A stretch of DNA of 64,000 bases from contig CAZLEX010000004.1 of the NCBI GenBank assembly GCA_964558655.1, positions 1 through 64,000 on the forward strand, given 5' to 3'. The first letter of the stretch is position 1; each line of letters begins with the position of its first letter. Positions 48,029 through 57,988 of the stretch are shown piece by piece. The translations under genes were made by a program, and so were the position numbers. This DNA is from RGIG6353 sp964558655 (lineage in GTDB: Bacteria > Bacillota > Clostridia > Oscillospirales > SIG627). The notes under the pieces were generated by a model. The model did no database searches. It worked only from the letters and a program-made list of their open reading frames with translations, and was not told where the DNA came from.

Positions 48029-49005
48029 TGAAGTTGTTAGGCAATCGCACAACATTAGAAAATTTTAAAAAAGATTTGGAAAATGCTCGGCTCCCTCACG
48101 CTTTTATAATCGAGGGAGTTGAAGGCAGCGGAAAGCTTACGCTTGCACGCACTCTTTCAAGTATGCTTATATGCAAAAAGTCGCCGAATTCATGCTTGAT
48201 ATGCCCCGATTGTATTCGTGTTTTAAACGGCACTCACCCGGATGTATTTGAAATACTGCACCGTGAAAAAACAGGTCAAATAAAAATTGACGATGTAAGA
48301 CTGATTATTGAACGCTCTCACATTAAACCGTCGGAAGCGGAATACAAAGTCTTTATAGTCGATAACGCTCAAACAATGAATTTGGCGGCACAAAATGCTC
48401 TTTTGCAGGTTTTTGAAGAACCTCCGCCGAAAACTGTATTTTTTCTTCTGACAACCGACAGAAATTTACTTTTGAAGACTCTGCTGTCACGCGGAATAAT
48501 TTTAAAAACGGAAAATTTGCCTAATGATGTCATTGAAAATTTTTTGAGAGAAAAATATCCGGATAAAAAAGATTTTATTTCAAAAGCGATAAAACTTTCC
48601 GGCGGAGCTATCGGTGCGGCAGAAAATTTTCTTTCGGAAAACTCTTCTCCGCAAATGCTCTCTCTTATCACGGAATATATGGACAATGTTGCTCAAGGTG
48701 CAACTCTTTTTACTCTGAGCAATTTTTTCTCACCGTTTAAAGTATGGGCAAGAGAAGAGTTTATTTCGGCACTCGGCTATTTTTCTCTTGCACTTCGCGA
48801 TATTTCACTTTGTGCGACAAAAAGCGAGGTTTCTCTGATTTTTTTTGACGACAAAACCGTTGCCGAAAAAATATCCGAAAAACTCGGCCTTAAAAAAACC
48901 GTCAAAGCGTTTGATGTCTGTGCCGATATGATAAAAAGAGCAAACACAATAAATCTTGCTTGTGCCATATCCTACCTTAATACATTTTTTGCAAGCGATA
49001 TATAA
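48028..49005 (+). CDS. holB: DNA polymerase III subunit delta'
   Basis: Clamp-loader subunit, 325 residues. P-loop-like VEGSGKLTLA, zinc cysteines in SCLICPDC, the sensor region VFIVDNAQTMNLAAQNALLQVFEEPPPKTVFFLLTT and SRGIIL are typical of HolB. The first zinc cysteine pair appears reduced (only SC-x2-C-x2-C is seen). C-terminal collar region is poorly conserved, as usual. Confidence 0.94.
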   Translation: MKLLGNRTTLENFKKDLENARLPHAFIIEGVEGSGKLTLARTLSSMLICKKSPNSCLICPDCIRVLNGTHPDVFEILHREKTGQIKIDDVRLIIERSHIKPSEAEYKVFIVDNAQTMNLAAQNALLQVFEEPPPKTVFFLLTTDRNLLLKTLLSRGIILKTENLPNDVIENFLREKYPDKKDFISKAIKLSGGAIGAAENFLSENSSPQMLSLITEYMDNVAQGATLFTLSNFFSPFKVWAREEFISALGYFSLALRDISLCATKSEVSLIFFDDKTVAEKISEKLGLKKTVKAFDVCADMIKRANTINLACAISYLNTFFASDI

Positions 49006-49020
49006 TAAAGGAAAAATACT

Positions 49021-49911
49021 ATGGAAAACAACATACAGGGCATACCTGAAAAAGATGATTACGAGATAATCGGAATACGCTTTAAAGAAGCCGGAAAAAT
49101 TTACTATTTTGATCCCAACGGAATTAAATTTCAAGAACATGACGGAGTTATTGTGGAAACAACACGCGGCGTTGAATTCGGCACGGTTGTAATACCAAAT
49201 AAGACCGTCGGTTCAAATGAAGTTATACAGCCTCTCAAAAGTATTTTGAGACATGCCACCGAAGAAGATATTTTAAAGCATGAAGAAAACACCGCACTTG
49301 CAGAAGAAGCTAAGGCGATTTTTGCGGAAAAAGTTGCAAAACATAACCTTGACATGACTCTTATAGATGCCGAATATACATTTGACAATTCAAAACTGCT
49401 TTTCTATTTTACATCGGAAAACCGTGTTGATTTTCGCGAATTTGTAAAAGACATGGCATCGATATTTAAAACGAGAATAGAATTAAGGCAAATCGGTGTG
49501 CGTGACGAAGCAAAACAAATCGGAGGACTCGGTATATGCGGAAGACCGTTTTGCTGTAAAACATTTCTCTGCGACTTTGAACAAGTATCCATAAAAATGG
49601 CAAAGGATCAGGGGCTCTCTCTCAATTCCGTGAAAATTTCGGGTACTTGCGGAAGACTGATGTGCTGTTTAAGATATGAGAACGATGTTTACCGCGAAGA
49701 AATTTCAAAAACGCCTAAAGTCGGAAATATTGTTTCCACACCGCAAGGAAAAGGCGTAGTATCGGAAGCAAATCCGCTGGCGGGAATTGTTAAAGTTGTA
49801 CTTGATGCAAACCGTGAAGCCCTTCCCGTTCTGTTTGTGAGAGAAGATGTAAAAGTTCTTGCAAAAGGAAAAGTTGAAGATGACAGCATGAATGTTGAAA
49901 TTGAAGAATAA
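49021..49911 (+). CDS. ricT: PSP1 domain protein RicT (YaaT)
   Basis: 296 residues. The PSP1 core includes ETTRGVEFGTVV, and the cysteines in LGICGRPFCCKTFLCDF and SGTCGRLMCCLRYE that bind an iron-sulfur cluster in the Ric complex of B. subtilis. That complex helps RNase Y-mediated maturation of mRNAs and supports sporulation and competence. An acidic C-terminal tail ends the protein. Last gene of the ruv-darA-holB run. Confidence 0.94.
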   Translation: MENNIQGIPEKDDYEIIGIRFKEAGKIYYFDPNGIKFQEHDGVIVETTRGVEFGTVVIPNKTVGSNEVIQPLKSILRHATEEDILKHEENTALAEEAKAIFAEKVAKHNLDMTLIDAEYTFDNSKLLFYFTSENRVDFREFVKDMASIFKTRIELRQIGVRDEAKQIGGLGICGRPFCCKTFLCDFEQVSIKMAKDQGLSLNSVKISGTCGRLMCCLRYENDVYREEISKTPKVGNIVSTPQGKGVVSEANPLAGIVKVVLDANREALPVLFVREDVKVLAKGKVEDDSMNVEIEE

Positions 49912-50052
49912 TTTTAAATTTTTTTAAAAAACTGTTTTCTTTTATTGACAGTTATGCTATAATAGCGAATGGCGAAAGCTTAGGTCTTTTTGCGTATTGT
50001 GCGAAAAGTACCGAAATTGTTAAATCATGCAAAATCAAAGGAGGATACTGAA

Positions 50053-50223
50053 ATGGCTTACAAAATTTCCGACGAATGTATTGACTGCGGCGTTTGCATA
50101 AGCGAATGTCCCACAGGCTGTATCAGCGAAGTAGACGGCAAGGCTTGCATCGACGCAGACAGCTGTGTTGACTGCGGAACCTGTGCGTCCGTTTGTCCTG
50201 TTGAAGCTCCCAAGGCAGAGTAA
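50053..50223 (+). CDS. 2[4Fe-4S] ferredoxin
   Basis: Clostridial-type ferredoxin of 56 residues. Two cluster motifs: CIDCGVCISECP (CxxCxxCxxxCP) near the N-terminus and CVDCGTCASVCP near the C-terminus. It carries low-potential electrons in anaerobic metabolism. AAAGGAGG eight bases upstream of the ATG sets the start; reading from 49990 would add an unlikely basic extension. Confidence 0.97.
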   Translation: MAYKISDECIDCGVCISECPTGCISEVDGKACIDADSCVDCGTCASVCPVEAPKAE

Positions 50224-50245
50224 GACATATTGCCTAACATGGCAC

Positions 50246-50271
50246 TGTGCCACAGGGAAACCTGTGGCACA
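50246..50271 (+). terminator. Terminator-like hairpin after ferredoxin
   Basis: Stem TGTGCCACAGG (50246-50256) with CCTGTGGCACA (50261-50271), GAAA tetraloop, followed only by AATTTT. Confidence 0.7.
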
Positions 50272-50298
50272 AATTTTCAATAAAAGGAATTTTATCTG

Positions 50299-52104
50299 AT
50301 GTATAATCCCGAAAATATCCGAAATTTTTGTATTATTGCCCATATTGATCACGGAAAAAGCACCTTAGCCGACAGGCTTCTTGAAATAACCGACACGGTC
50401 GAACGGCGTGAAATGGAAGACCAGATTCTCGATAATATGGAACTTGAAAGAGAACGCGGTATTACCATAAAAGCCCGTGCAGTCAAGCTTGATTATACTT
50501 CCGATGACGGAAATCAATACACATTCAATCTCATTGATACACCCGGTCATGTCGATTTCAACTATGAAGTTTCCCGTTCGCTTTCAGCCTGTGAGGGTGC
50601 ACTGCTCGTAGTAGACGCTTCTCAGGGAGTGGAAGCACAAACGCTTGCAAACACATATCTTGCACTGGACAATGATCTCGAAATTTTACCAGTAATTAAT
50701 AAAATCGATCTCCCTGCCGCTAATCCCGAACGCGTAAAAAACGAAATTGAAGAAATCATAGGTATTCCGACCGATGAAGCTCCTTGTATTTCGGCAAAAA
50801 CGGGACTCAACATAAAAGATGTACTTGACGCAGTCGTAAAATATCTTCCTCCGCCAAAAACCGATATTTCAAAACCTTTAAAAGCACTGATTTTTGATGC
50901 TGTATACGATGCATACCGCGGAGTTATTGTTTATGTAAAAATCGTAGAAGGAACTCTTTCCGTCAAAGACCATATACGAATGATGAATACCGGAGCGGAA
51001 TTTGAAGTAGTTGAGGTCGGCCATTTGCGTCCGTTCGGTCCGGAAAAGCGTGAAACTGTTTATTCGGGCGAAGTTGCCTACATTACCGCCGCAATTAAAT
51101 CGCTTGATGATACACAAGTCGGCGATACGGTAACTCTTGCCGATAACCCTACAAGTCAGCCTCTTCCGGGATTTAAAAAAGTTCTTCCTATGGTTTACAG
51201 CGGTATATACCCGGCAGACGGAGCAAAATATACAGATCTAAGAGATGCACTTGAGAAGCTCCGTCTAAACGATTCGGCATTGGTTTTTGAAGCGGAAAGC
51301 TCTGCCGCTTTGGGATTCGGATTTCGCTGCGGTTTTCTCGGACTTTTGCACATGGAAGTAATTCAAGACCGTTTGGAACGCGAATTTAATCTTGACCTCA
51401 TTACAACGGCACCCGGAGTTATATACAAAGTAACGATGAAAAACGGCGAAATAAAATACATTGACAATCCGCAAAATTTCCCTTCCGCCGATGAAGCCGA
51501 AGAACTTTGTGAACCCATAGTCCGTGCCACAATTCTTTCTCCGACGGAATATGTCGGAGCAATTATGGATTTATGCCAAGACCGACGCGGTACATTCGTC
51601 GATATGAAATATATTACAACGGACCGTGCAGAGCTCCATTACAGACTTCCTCTTAACGAAATTGTCTACGACTTTTTCGATGCGTTAAAAAGCCGTACCA
51701 AAGGTTATGCCTCTTTGGATTATGAAATGGCAGATTATGAAAAATCAAATCTTGTGAAATTGGATATACTTTTAAACGGTGATACGGTTGACGCACTTTC
51801 GTTTATCGTTCATTCGGAAAAGGCATATGCCAGAGCAAGAAAAATTGTTGAAAAACTTAAGGAAAATATTCCCAGACAACTCTTTGAAATTCCGATACAG
51901 GCAGCAATCGGCGGGAAAATAATCGCAAGAGAAACGGTTAAAGCAATGAGAAAAGATGTCCTGGCGAAATGTTACGGCGGAGATATTACCCGAAAGAAAA
52001 AATTGCTTGAAAAGCAAAAAGAAGGTAAAAAGAAAATGCGTCAATTGGGTAGCGTAGAAGTCCCGCACGAAGCATTCATGGCTGTACTAAAACTCGATGA
52101 ATAA
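50299..52104 (+). CDS. lepA: Elongation factor 4 (LepA)
   Basis: Ribosome-bound translational GTPase, 601 residues. G1 [15 protein letters not shown]3 DTPGHVDF, G4 NKID, and the LepA-specific C-terminal domain with [20 protein letters not shown]. Overlaps hemW by eight bases, the usual order in Firmicutes. Confidence 0.99.
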   Translation: MYNPENIRNFCIIAHIDHGKSTLADRLLEITDTVERREMEDQILDNMELERERGITIKARAVKLDYTSDDGNQYTFNLIDTPGHVDFNYEVSRSLSACEGALLVVDASQGVEAQTLANTYLALDNDLEILPVINKIDLPAANPERVKNEIEEIIGIPTDEAPCISAKTGLNIKDVLDAVVKYLPPPKTDISKPLKALIFDAVYDAYRGVIVYVKIVEGTLSVKDHIRMMNTGAEFEVVEVGHLRPFGPEKRETVYSGEVAYITAAIKSLDDTQVGDTVTLADNPTSQPLPGFKKVLPMVYSGIYPADGAKYTDLRDALEKLRLNDSALVFEAESSAALGFGFRCGFLGLLHMEVIQDRLEREFNLDLITTAPGVIYKVTMKNGEIKYIDNPQNFPSADEAEELCEPIVRATILSPTEYVGAIMDLCQDRRGTFVDMKYITTDRAELHYRLPLNEIVYDFFDALKSRTKGYASLDYEMADYEKSNLVKLDILLNGDTVDALSFIVHSEKAYARARKIVEKLKENIPRQLFEIPIQAAIGGKIIARETVKAMRKDVLAKCYGGDITRKKKLLEKQKEGKKKMRQLGSVEVPHEAFMAVLKLDE

Positions 52105-53233
52105 GGGGTTATACATTCACTTCCCGTTCTGCGATGCAAAATGTCCGTATTGCGACTTTTTTTCCGTACCGGACATGAGAAAAAAAGACGAATATGAAAA
52201 AGCTCTTGCAAAAGCTATTCTATCCATGAAAAATCGAAATTTTTCCTTTGACACCGTTTTTTTCGGCGGAGGCACTCCGTCTCTCATGTCATATACAGGT
52301 GCAGAAAGAATATTTGACGCAATTCACACCGCATTTCACTTATCTTCAGATGCGGAAATAACTCTTGAAGCAAATCCTTCTGAAGAAAAAATGTTTGAAA
52401 ACAAGCTCGAATTTTTTAAAAAGCTCGGTGTAAACAGATTAAGTCTCGGTGCCCAAAGTATGTGCAACAACGAGCTTAAAAAGCTCGGACGCAGACATTC
52501 AGCGGAAAATACCGTACAGTGCGTAAAAACAGCACGCAGCATCGGTTTTGATAACATATCTCTCGACTTTATGGTACACATTCCTTCTCAAACATTGCAA
52601 ACTCTGGACGAAACATTGGAAAAAGCCGTCTCTCTTTCTCCACAACATTTTTCTTTTTATAATCTTTCTATCGAAGAAAAAACCGTATTCGGTGCAAAAA
52701 TAAAAAGAGGAGACAGCCTGGATCTCGCAAAAAGCGAAGATGAAGAACTAATGTGGGAAAAAGTCTGTAAAGTAATGCACCGCGAAGGGTTTAAACACTA
52801 CGAAGTATCAAATTTTGCAAAACCAAATTACTTTTCACGGCATAATCTCAAATACTGGCGTACCGAAGAGTATTTAGGCGTAGGTGCAAGTGCTCATTCC
52901 TATATCGATTCCGTAAGGTATTCATCTCCTAAGAATATCGGTGCTTTCATAAACGATCCTCTTAAAAGAGAAAATGAAGAATCCATAAACGGTTCTCAAA
53001 AAGCATTGGAATATATAATGCTGTCACTGAGATTGTCGGACGGAATATCTTTTGATAAGCTTGAAAAGGAATACGGTGTTCTTGAGACAAAATCTTTTTT
53101 GTGCCTTAAAGAAAAGCTTATTGAAGCAAAGCTTGCCGAAGAAAGCGAAGATCACTTATTTTTGACCGAATCGGGTTGGCGTGTTTCAAACAGTATTATT
53201 TTTGAAGTTCTCTCATCTCTTAATTTAATGTGA
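52097..53233 (+). CDS. hemW: HemW-like radical SAM protein
   Basis: 378 residues. The radical SAM cluster motif is [10 protein letters not shown] near residue 12-21, followed by FGGGTPSLM and SLGAQSM. The C-terminal HemN_C-like domain ends with [17 protein letters not shown]. HemW proteins are haem chaperones related to coproporphyrinogen oxidase; a true HemN activity is unlikely because the extra HemN cysteine is absent from the motif. Translationally coupled to lepA. Confidence 0.95.
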   Translation: MNKGLYIHFPFCDAKCPYCDFFSVPDMRKKDEYEKALAKAILSMKNRNFSFDTVFFGGGTPSLMSYTGAERIFDAIHTAFHLSSDAEITLEANPSEEKMFENKLEFFKKLGVNRLSLGAQSMCNNELKKLGRRHSAENTVQCVKTARSIGFDNISLDFMVHIPSQTLQTLDETLEKAVSLSPQHFSFYNLSIEEKTVFGAKIKRGDSLDLAKSEDEELMWEKVCKVMHREGFKHYEVSNFAKPNYFSRHNLKYWRTEEYLGVGASAHSYIDSVRYSSPKNIGAFINDPLKRENEESINGSQKALEYIMLSLRLSDGISFDKLEKEYGVLETKSFLCLKEKLIEAKLAEESEDHLFLTESGWRVSNSIIFEVLSSLNLM

Positions 53234-53236
53234 AAT

Positions 53237-53268
53237 AAAAAGACTTGCATGTCATTGCAAGTCTTTTT
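53237..53268. terminator. Bidirectional terminator between hemW and the ABC exporter operon
   Basis: Stem of 13 bp (53237-53249 with 53256-53268) and six-base loop, with A-run and T-run. The stop codon of the minus-strand permease (53252-53254) lies in the loop. Confidence 0.9.
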
Positions 53269-54415
53269 TTATGCCTCTGTAATGTTTTTCGAATATTTTT
53301 TCAATTACAAACAAAAGTAAAATCAAAAGTATGAGAAAAGCTATGTAAATCAAATTTTTGATAAAATAATGATTGTTGTTTGAAGAATTAATATAATAAG
53401 TTACGGGAAAAATCATCTGTAATGCACGAAAACTCGCCATATCCACAAATACAGGACAAACTATTGCCATAACGCAAACCAAAAGCGGCGAAACTGTCGA
53501 AATTATCTTTATCTTTGAAAAAAATAGCCTTTTAATCACCATCGAAAATAAAGTCGAAGAAACAGATAAAAATAAAACGAGAAATAATTCTCTTAAATAT
53601 GATCCCGACAATCCGGACAGACACAGTGCCGCCGCCGTAAATATACCGGCTGAAAAAGAACATATAAAAACCGAAAAAAATTCCAATGCAAAAACGGCTC
53701 TCGGCTTAACTTTGAAAAATCTTCCCGCCCGTACATCTTCGATGTAATACATCGTCCCCGATAAAGCAGCCAAAACCACAACAATTCCCAAAAGTCCCCT
53801 TAACGGTGCTGTCATGTATCCTGTTTTGACACTGCCTGCATCGCTTCCGTCAGGATAGGAAAACTCAAATAAAGTGTCAATAGTTCCGTATGAATAATAC
53901 TTTTCAAAAAGTGTTTCGTCGGATATTTTTTCAAGTTCAGGAACATTATCCCGCAAATAATTTATGAATATCCTCTCTGACACACGAGAATAAAGCGTTC
54001 CCGAAAGTTTCTCATGTACAAGCTGCAAAACGAGATTTGGCTCTCTTTCATAAACTGTAACTATATAATCCGAAATATCACGGCTTTGGGAAAAAGTATC
54101 GATTCGTTTTTGTATATCACTCGGAAATATCCACGCAGAATCAGCTCTGCCCATTTTTACCGCTTCAATCGCCTCTTTTACGGATACAACTTCAAAATTT
54201 ATAAGTTTGCTCGACATAATAAGCTCTTGAAAAATTTCCTCAGTTTCGCTTGTCTCAGTGCCGTCAACGGCAAGTTTTATATTTAAAAATCCCCCTTCGT
54301 TCTTTTCTGCGGCTCTGAGAGACAATGCAATAACCGGTATCATCATTAAAAGTAAAATAAATGTTGGCTTTTTAAAAAGTCTTTTTGTCATTAAAAAAAT
54401 CTGTTTTAATTTCAT
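53252..54415 (-). CDS. ABC-2 type permease (second subunit)
   Basis: 387 residues. One N-terminal helix (TFILLLMMIPVIALSL), an extracytoplasmic region of about 170 residues (GGFLNIKLAVDGTETSETEE, MGRADSAWIFPSDIQKR), then five or six helices: the fold of ABC-2 exporters of the DrrB/YhaP or NatB type. The ATG overlaps the upstream permease stop (ATGA). The start at 54413-54415 has GGGGAG. Forms a pair with the preceding permease. Confidence 0.88.
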   Translation of the reverse strand: MKLKQIFLMTKRLFKKPTFILLLMMIPVIALSLRAAEKNEGGFLNIKLAVDGTETSETEEIFQELIMSSKLINFEVVSVKEAIEAVKMGRADSAWIFPSDIQKRIDTFSQSRDISDYIVTVYEREPNLVLQLVHEKLSGTLYSRVSERIFINYLRDNVPELEKISDETLFEKYYSYGTIDTLFEFSYPDGSDAGSVKTGYMTAPLRGLLGIVVVLAALSGTMYYIEDVRAGRFFKVKPRAVFALEFFSVFICSFSAGIFTAAALCLSGLSGSYLRELFLVLFLSVSSTLFSMVIKRLFFSKIKIISTVSPLLVCVMAIVCPVFVDMASFRALQMIFPVTYYINSSNNNHYFIKNLIYIAFLILLILLLFVIEKIFEKHYRGIKKDLQ

Positions 54416-55617
54416 ATTTTTCTCCCCGCTCTGTAACATCTCGCAAAATATGTGAGTGAGGCAAAAAGCAATATATAAAAAACCACACCGAAAAATGCCG
54501 TATTTACAGCCTGACCTTTTATTGCATTTTCAAGGCATACCCTAACCGTTCCGGACGGAAACAAAGCGGCTGTTTTCTGTAAAATTTTCGGTAAAGAATA
54601 TACCGGATACAAACACCCCGAAACATATGACATAAAAAGTGTTGTTACAAACTGTAAAAGGACTCCGGTAACAATTCCGTCACTTATTTCAAACAAAAAA
54701 AGATTAAAGAAAACAGCGAGTGAAATACACAAAAATGCAGTCGGAGCAAGCGAATAAATCTGAGAGAACATGAATTTTTCTTTCAAAAAGATTATGCCTA
54801 TGCCAAAAACCACAAGTAAAGTCGGAATGTAACTCAAAACAAAAGCAAAAAATTCACACAGTATCTGCCCTTTGAATCCTCTTCCGCGTGACGCAAAAAG
54901 TAGATTAAGAGAACTGTCTTTTCTCACAAAAACAACAGCGTAACCGATTCCGGAAACGAATAAAAAAAGTGATGCAACTCCGCAAGCGGTTGTAGCCACA
55001 GTCGATACACCTGCCGATACTCCCGTATATTCCACAGAGTACATTTCAACGCGGCTTATTGCAAGATCTATATATTCAAAATTCACATTATCGGAATGTT
55101 CCCGCCTTACTGCCGAAAGTCCGTTCTCTGTCAGAATATCTTCGACGGAAAAAATTCCGTTTTGAGAAGAGACCACCGCTTTCTTCAATATTTCGGTAAT
55201 TTCGTCTTTAAACATCTCAGTAAGCCCGGAACCACCGGAACCCGTTACATATTTTATCGGTCTGATTGTTCCGTGCATGGCATCTTTCATGAATCCTTCC
55301 GGAATCACGACATATGCACTTATCTCTCCCTTAAGCAAAAGATTTTTCGCAGTCGCTTCTTCAACTTCGATTATTTGGACGGTAAATCTTGATGAATCTA
55401 TAGCAGACAGAGTCTGTAACCCCAATTGAAAATATTTATTGTCAGTATCTCCCGTAACGCCTATTTTCATAGTCGTGTTCAAATCTTCTTCGGTAATTTT
55501 TTCTTCTGCAGCCCTAAAAGCAACAAAAAAACTCACAAACAAAATCAGCATTAATGCAAAAATGTAAGGAAAAAATTTTAACAATCTCTTACATTGTGCC
55601 GTAAAATAACCAATCAT
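54412..55617 (-). CDS. ABC-2 type permease (first subunit)
   Basis: 401 residues with the same layout as its neighbour: N-terminal helix (FAL...LFVSFFVAF), extracytoplasmic region of about 190 residues with MKIGVTGDTDNKYFQ and AYVVIPEGFMKDAMHG, then about six helices from residue 215 on. The two permeases are diverged duplicates. It begins directly at the end of the ATPase gene. Substrate unknown. Confidence 0.88.
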   Translation of the reverse strand: MIGYFTAQCKRLLKFFPYIFALMLILFVSFFVAFRAAEEKITEEDLNTTMKIGVTGDTDNKYFQLGLQTLSAIDSSRFTVQIIEVEEATAKNLLLKGEISAYVVIPEGFMKDAMHGTIRPIKYVTGSGGSGLTEMFKDEITEILKKAVVSSQNGIFSVEDILTENGLSAVRREHSDNVNFEYIDLAISRVEMYSVEYTGVSAGVSTVATTACGVASLFLFVSGIGYAVVFVRKDSSLNLLFASRGRGFKGQILCEFFAFVLSYIPTLLVVFGIGIIFLKEKFMFSQIYSLAPTAFLCISLAVFFNLFLFEISDGIVTGVLLQFVTTLFMSYVSGCLYPVYSLPKILQKTAALFPSGTVRVCLENAIKGQAVNTAFFGVVFYILLFASLTYFARCYRAGRKI

Positions 55618-56286
55618 TTATAAACTTCCTATAAGAGCGTCAAGGTCGCCGTTATAAAAATACTTATTAACGGTACCGTCCTTGACAATGTAATATTCAT
55701 CGCAAAGTTCCATTTCCATAACATCGTGGGTGACAATAAAAACGACACCTCCGAGAGATTTATGCCTTTTCAGATAATCCGAAATATTTTTTTTACATGA
55801 AAGGTCAAGTGCCGCCATGGGTTCATCTAAAAGAAGAATCGGAGGATGAGTTGAAACAGCACAACCGATCGAAAGACGCTTTTTCATTCCTCCGGACATT
55901 TTATAAACAGGCACTCGCAAGAAATCATTTACGCCCAAAATTGATAAAATTCCGCAATCAAGCTCTTTTTTTAGAGATTTTTCACTGTACCACATACGCA
56001 AATTATCAAGTGCCGAAAGTTCTTCAAACAACGGCGTTCCCTGCGGAACATACCCCACAATCTCAGCTCTCACTTTTTCATAATCGAAAAGATTGTGTCC
56101 GTCATAAAGAAATTCACCGCTGTCTGCTTTATTTATTCCGGCAAGCACGGACAAAAGTGTTGATTTCCCGGAACCGTTTGCTCCGAGAATCCCTATACAC
56201 TGCCCGGAAGATGCACTCAAAGAAACATCTTTTAAAATCTGCTTTTTTCCAAAAGATTTTGATACATTTTTTATTTCTATTTGCAT
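55618..56286 (-). CDS. ABC transporter ATP-binding protein
   Basis: 222 residues. Walker A GANGSGKSTL, signature MSGGMKKRL, Walker B ILLLDEPMAALDL, H-loop VTHDVMEME. It powers the two permeases that follow. Starts one base after the upstream gene ends, so it is certainly in the same transcript. Confidence 0.95.
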   Translation of the reverse strand: MQIEIKNVSKSFGKKQILKDVSLSASSGQCIGILGANGSGKSTLLSVLAGINKADSGEFLYDGHNLFDYEKVRAEIVGYVPQGTPLFEELSALDNLRMWYSEKSLKKELDCGILSILGVNDFLRVPVYKMSGGMKKRLSIGCAVSTHPPILLLDEPMAALDLSCKKNISDYLKRHKSLGGVVFIVTHDVMEMELCDEYYIVKDGTVNKYFYNGDLDALIGSL

Positions 56287-56287
56287 T

Positions 56288-57868
56288 TTAATTCCTTAAA
56301 AAATCAATAATTTTTGAAAATTGTTCTATCGTGCCGTCGGAAAGTGCAAGCTTTTTCAGATTTTCAACGACAGCTTCATCGTCAAGATTTTTTATCCAAT
56401 CACTAACATCGTTTGTCACACTAACCGGAATCGCAATATCTGCTGTCCCGTTATAGATATTTTCACAGGAAAATGAAGTTGAAAAAAATATCGTATTGCC
56501 GTTTTTAATATCAAATTTCAGATAAAGTCCCTCATCACCATATTTATAATTTCCTTCAAAAGAAACCATCTTTAAAAAAGAAGTAATGATATTGGAAAGT
56601 CCTTCTAAATTTATCAGCTGTGCAATTTCGCTGCCCGGAATTATACTTATCAGTCCGTTCGAAAAATCCTTGTCGAAATCAGATAATTTTATTCTGAAAG
56701 CTTTTTTACCGAAAATTTTCAACAGACATTCGGCACTATATTTATCCGTAACCTCTCCCGAAATATTTATTTCGAATATTTCACCGTCAAAATCGCTCGA
56801 AAGTGAAAACTTTTGAACGGTTTTTTTACCGTCTTTAACGAAAAAAACGGAAATTTCATATTCGGAAATGTTCAAGTATATACCGCAAAATTCATGGTGT
56901 TCATCGACAAAAAAAGCAACATAAGGGTTGGATTCTTCAAATTCATTTAATACGGCGTATAAATTCTTTTTCGCCTTTTTCCAAAAACTTTCAAATCCTC
57001 CCTTTTCTCCGAAATAAACACTATAAACCCTTTCTGCAATACCCTTTATTTCGGTATCGTCAAAAAATTCCTCAACAAGTGAATTAAGCTTATCATAATC
57101 AAATTCCGTCACCAGTCTCACCGAATTAACCGTCAATTCGTCAACGGTTAAAGGGACCTCTTCTTTTCGCACATTTTTTACACAAAGAAGAATTTTCTGA
57201 ACCCATTTCGTTAGATTTTTTTCAAAAGCATTCCTGTCGGGCAGTGCATCTTTCAATTCGTCACGGCAAAAAACAGTTTTAACGAAATATCTGTCTATAT
57301 TTCCAAGCGATACCCACAAATCCGTCATTTCGGGAATGGTAAAAAGCACTTCTCCGTTTTCGTCACACAATATATCAACCGTAAGTACGCTTATGTCGGA
57401 AATACAAATTTCAATGTTGGCGAACAACGAAGAATCGGAAATGCCGACACTGTACAAAATACCCGTATTTTCCAATCCTTCAAAGGAAATACTATTTGTA
57501 TTGATAAATTTTGATGCGGTACCTAACAGTGTTGTTGTATTTTCGCTTATTTCCGTGCAAATCTGTCCTTCGTAAATTCCCTCTTTTTCCAAAAAGCCGA
57601 ATAATTTTTCATATTTCTCACAAATCCCGTCCGATAAATTTTCCGAATTTTTTTTGCAAACATATGCAAAATAATCTTCATCGGAACCAAAGCGACGGAC
57701 AAAAGAACCGTAAAAATCAAAAAAAATTGTACAAACGACCGCCGCTGTCACAAACAAGACAGCAAAAACAAGTATTTTTCCCCTGCGGTTTAAATGCTTT
57801 CTCGGCTTTTTATCAAAATTAGGTACGGCAAACGAAAACTCACTTTCGTCAAATTTTATTTTACCCAT
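56288..57868 (-). CDS. Membrane-anchored protein of unknown function heading the ABC exporter operon
   Basis: 526 residues, family not recognised. Cytoplasmic N-terminal part of about 35 residues (basic stretch KKPRKHLNRRGK), one transmembrane helix at about 37-57, and an extracytoplasmic domain of about 465 residues rich in short beta-strand patterns. Landmarks are FTIPEMTDLWVSLG, LTVDELTVNSV, FVDEHHEFCGIYL and a C-terminal helical end DVSDWIKNL...FSKIIDFL. These align in order with the lipoprotein encoded upstream at 57989-59572, of nearly equal length (527). First gene of the operon ahead of ATPase and two permeases; it could be the exporter's surface partner, which is inference. AAGGA before the ATG at 57866-57868. 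Confidence 0.75.
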   Translation of the reverse strand: MGKIKFDESEFSFAVPNFDKKPRKHLNRRGKILVFAVLFVTAAVVCTIFFDFYGSFVRRFGSDEDYFAYVCKKNSENLSDGICEKYEKLFGFLEKEGIYEGQICTEISENTTTLLGTASKFINTNSISFEGLENTGILYSVGISDSSLFANIEICISDISVLTVDILCDENGEVLFTIPEMTDLWVSLGNIDRYFVKTVFCRDELKDALPDRNAFEKNLTKWVQKILLCVKNVRKEEVPLTVDELTVNSVRLVTEFDYDKLNSLVEEFFDDTEIKGIAERVYSVYFGEKGGFESFWKKAKKNLYAVLNEFEESNPYVAFFVDEHHEFCGIYLNISEYEISVFFVKDGKKTVQKFSLSSDFDGEIFEINISGEVTDKYSAECLLKIFGKKAFRIKLSDFDKDFSNGLISIIPGSEIAQLINLEGLSNIITSFLKMVSFEGNYKYGDEGLYLKFDIKNGNTIFFSTSFSCENIYNGTADIAIPVSVTNDVSDWIKNLDDEAVVENLKKLALSDGTIEQFSKIIDFLRN

Positions 57869-57900
57869 AAAGATTTCCTTCAAAATTTATTACTGTTAGA

Positions 57901-57929
57901 ATTTTAACATAAAACTGTCTATTTGTAAA
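57901..57929 (-). promoter_or_regulatory. Promoter of the ABC exporter operon
   Basis: Minus strand TTTACA (57924-57929) and TAAAAT (57901-57906), spacer 17. Confidence 0.75.
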
Positions 57930-57943
57930 GACCGTAAAAAAAT

Positions 57944-57970
57944 GTGGCACACCTTTTTACAGTGTGCCAC
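57944..57970 (-). terminator. Intrinsic terminator after the lipoprotein paralogue
   Basis: Stem GTGGCACAC (57944-57952) with GTGTGCCAC (57962-57970), followed on the minus strand by a run of seven T. It separates the two paralogues. Confidence 0.88.
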
Positions 57971-57988
57971 TTAAATAGTGAAAATTTA

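Noticed and set aside
49945..49970. TTGACA with TATAAT before the ferredoxin gene
   Set aside because: Only seven bases separate the two hexamers; the TATAAT may be a real -10, but this TTGACA cannot be its -35.
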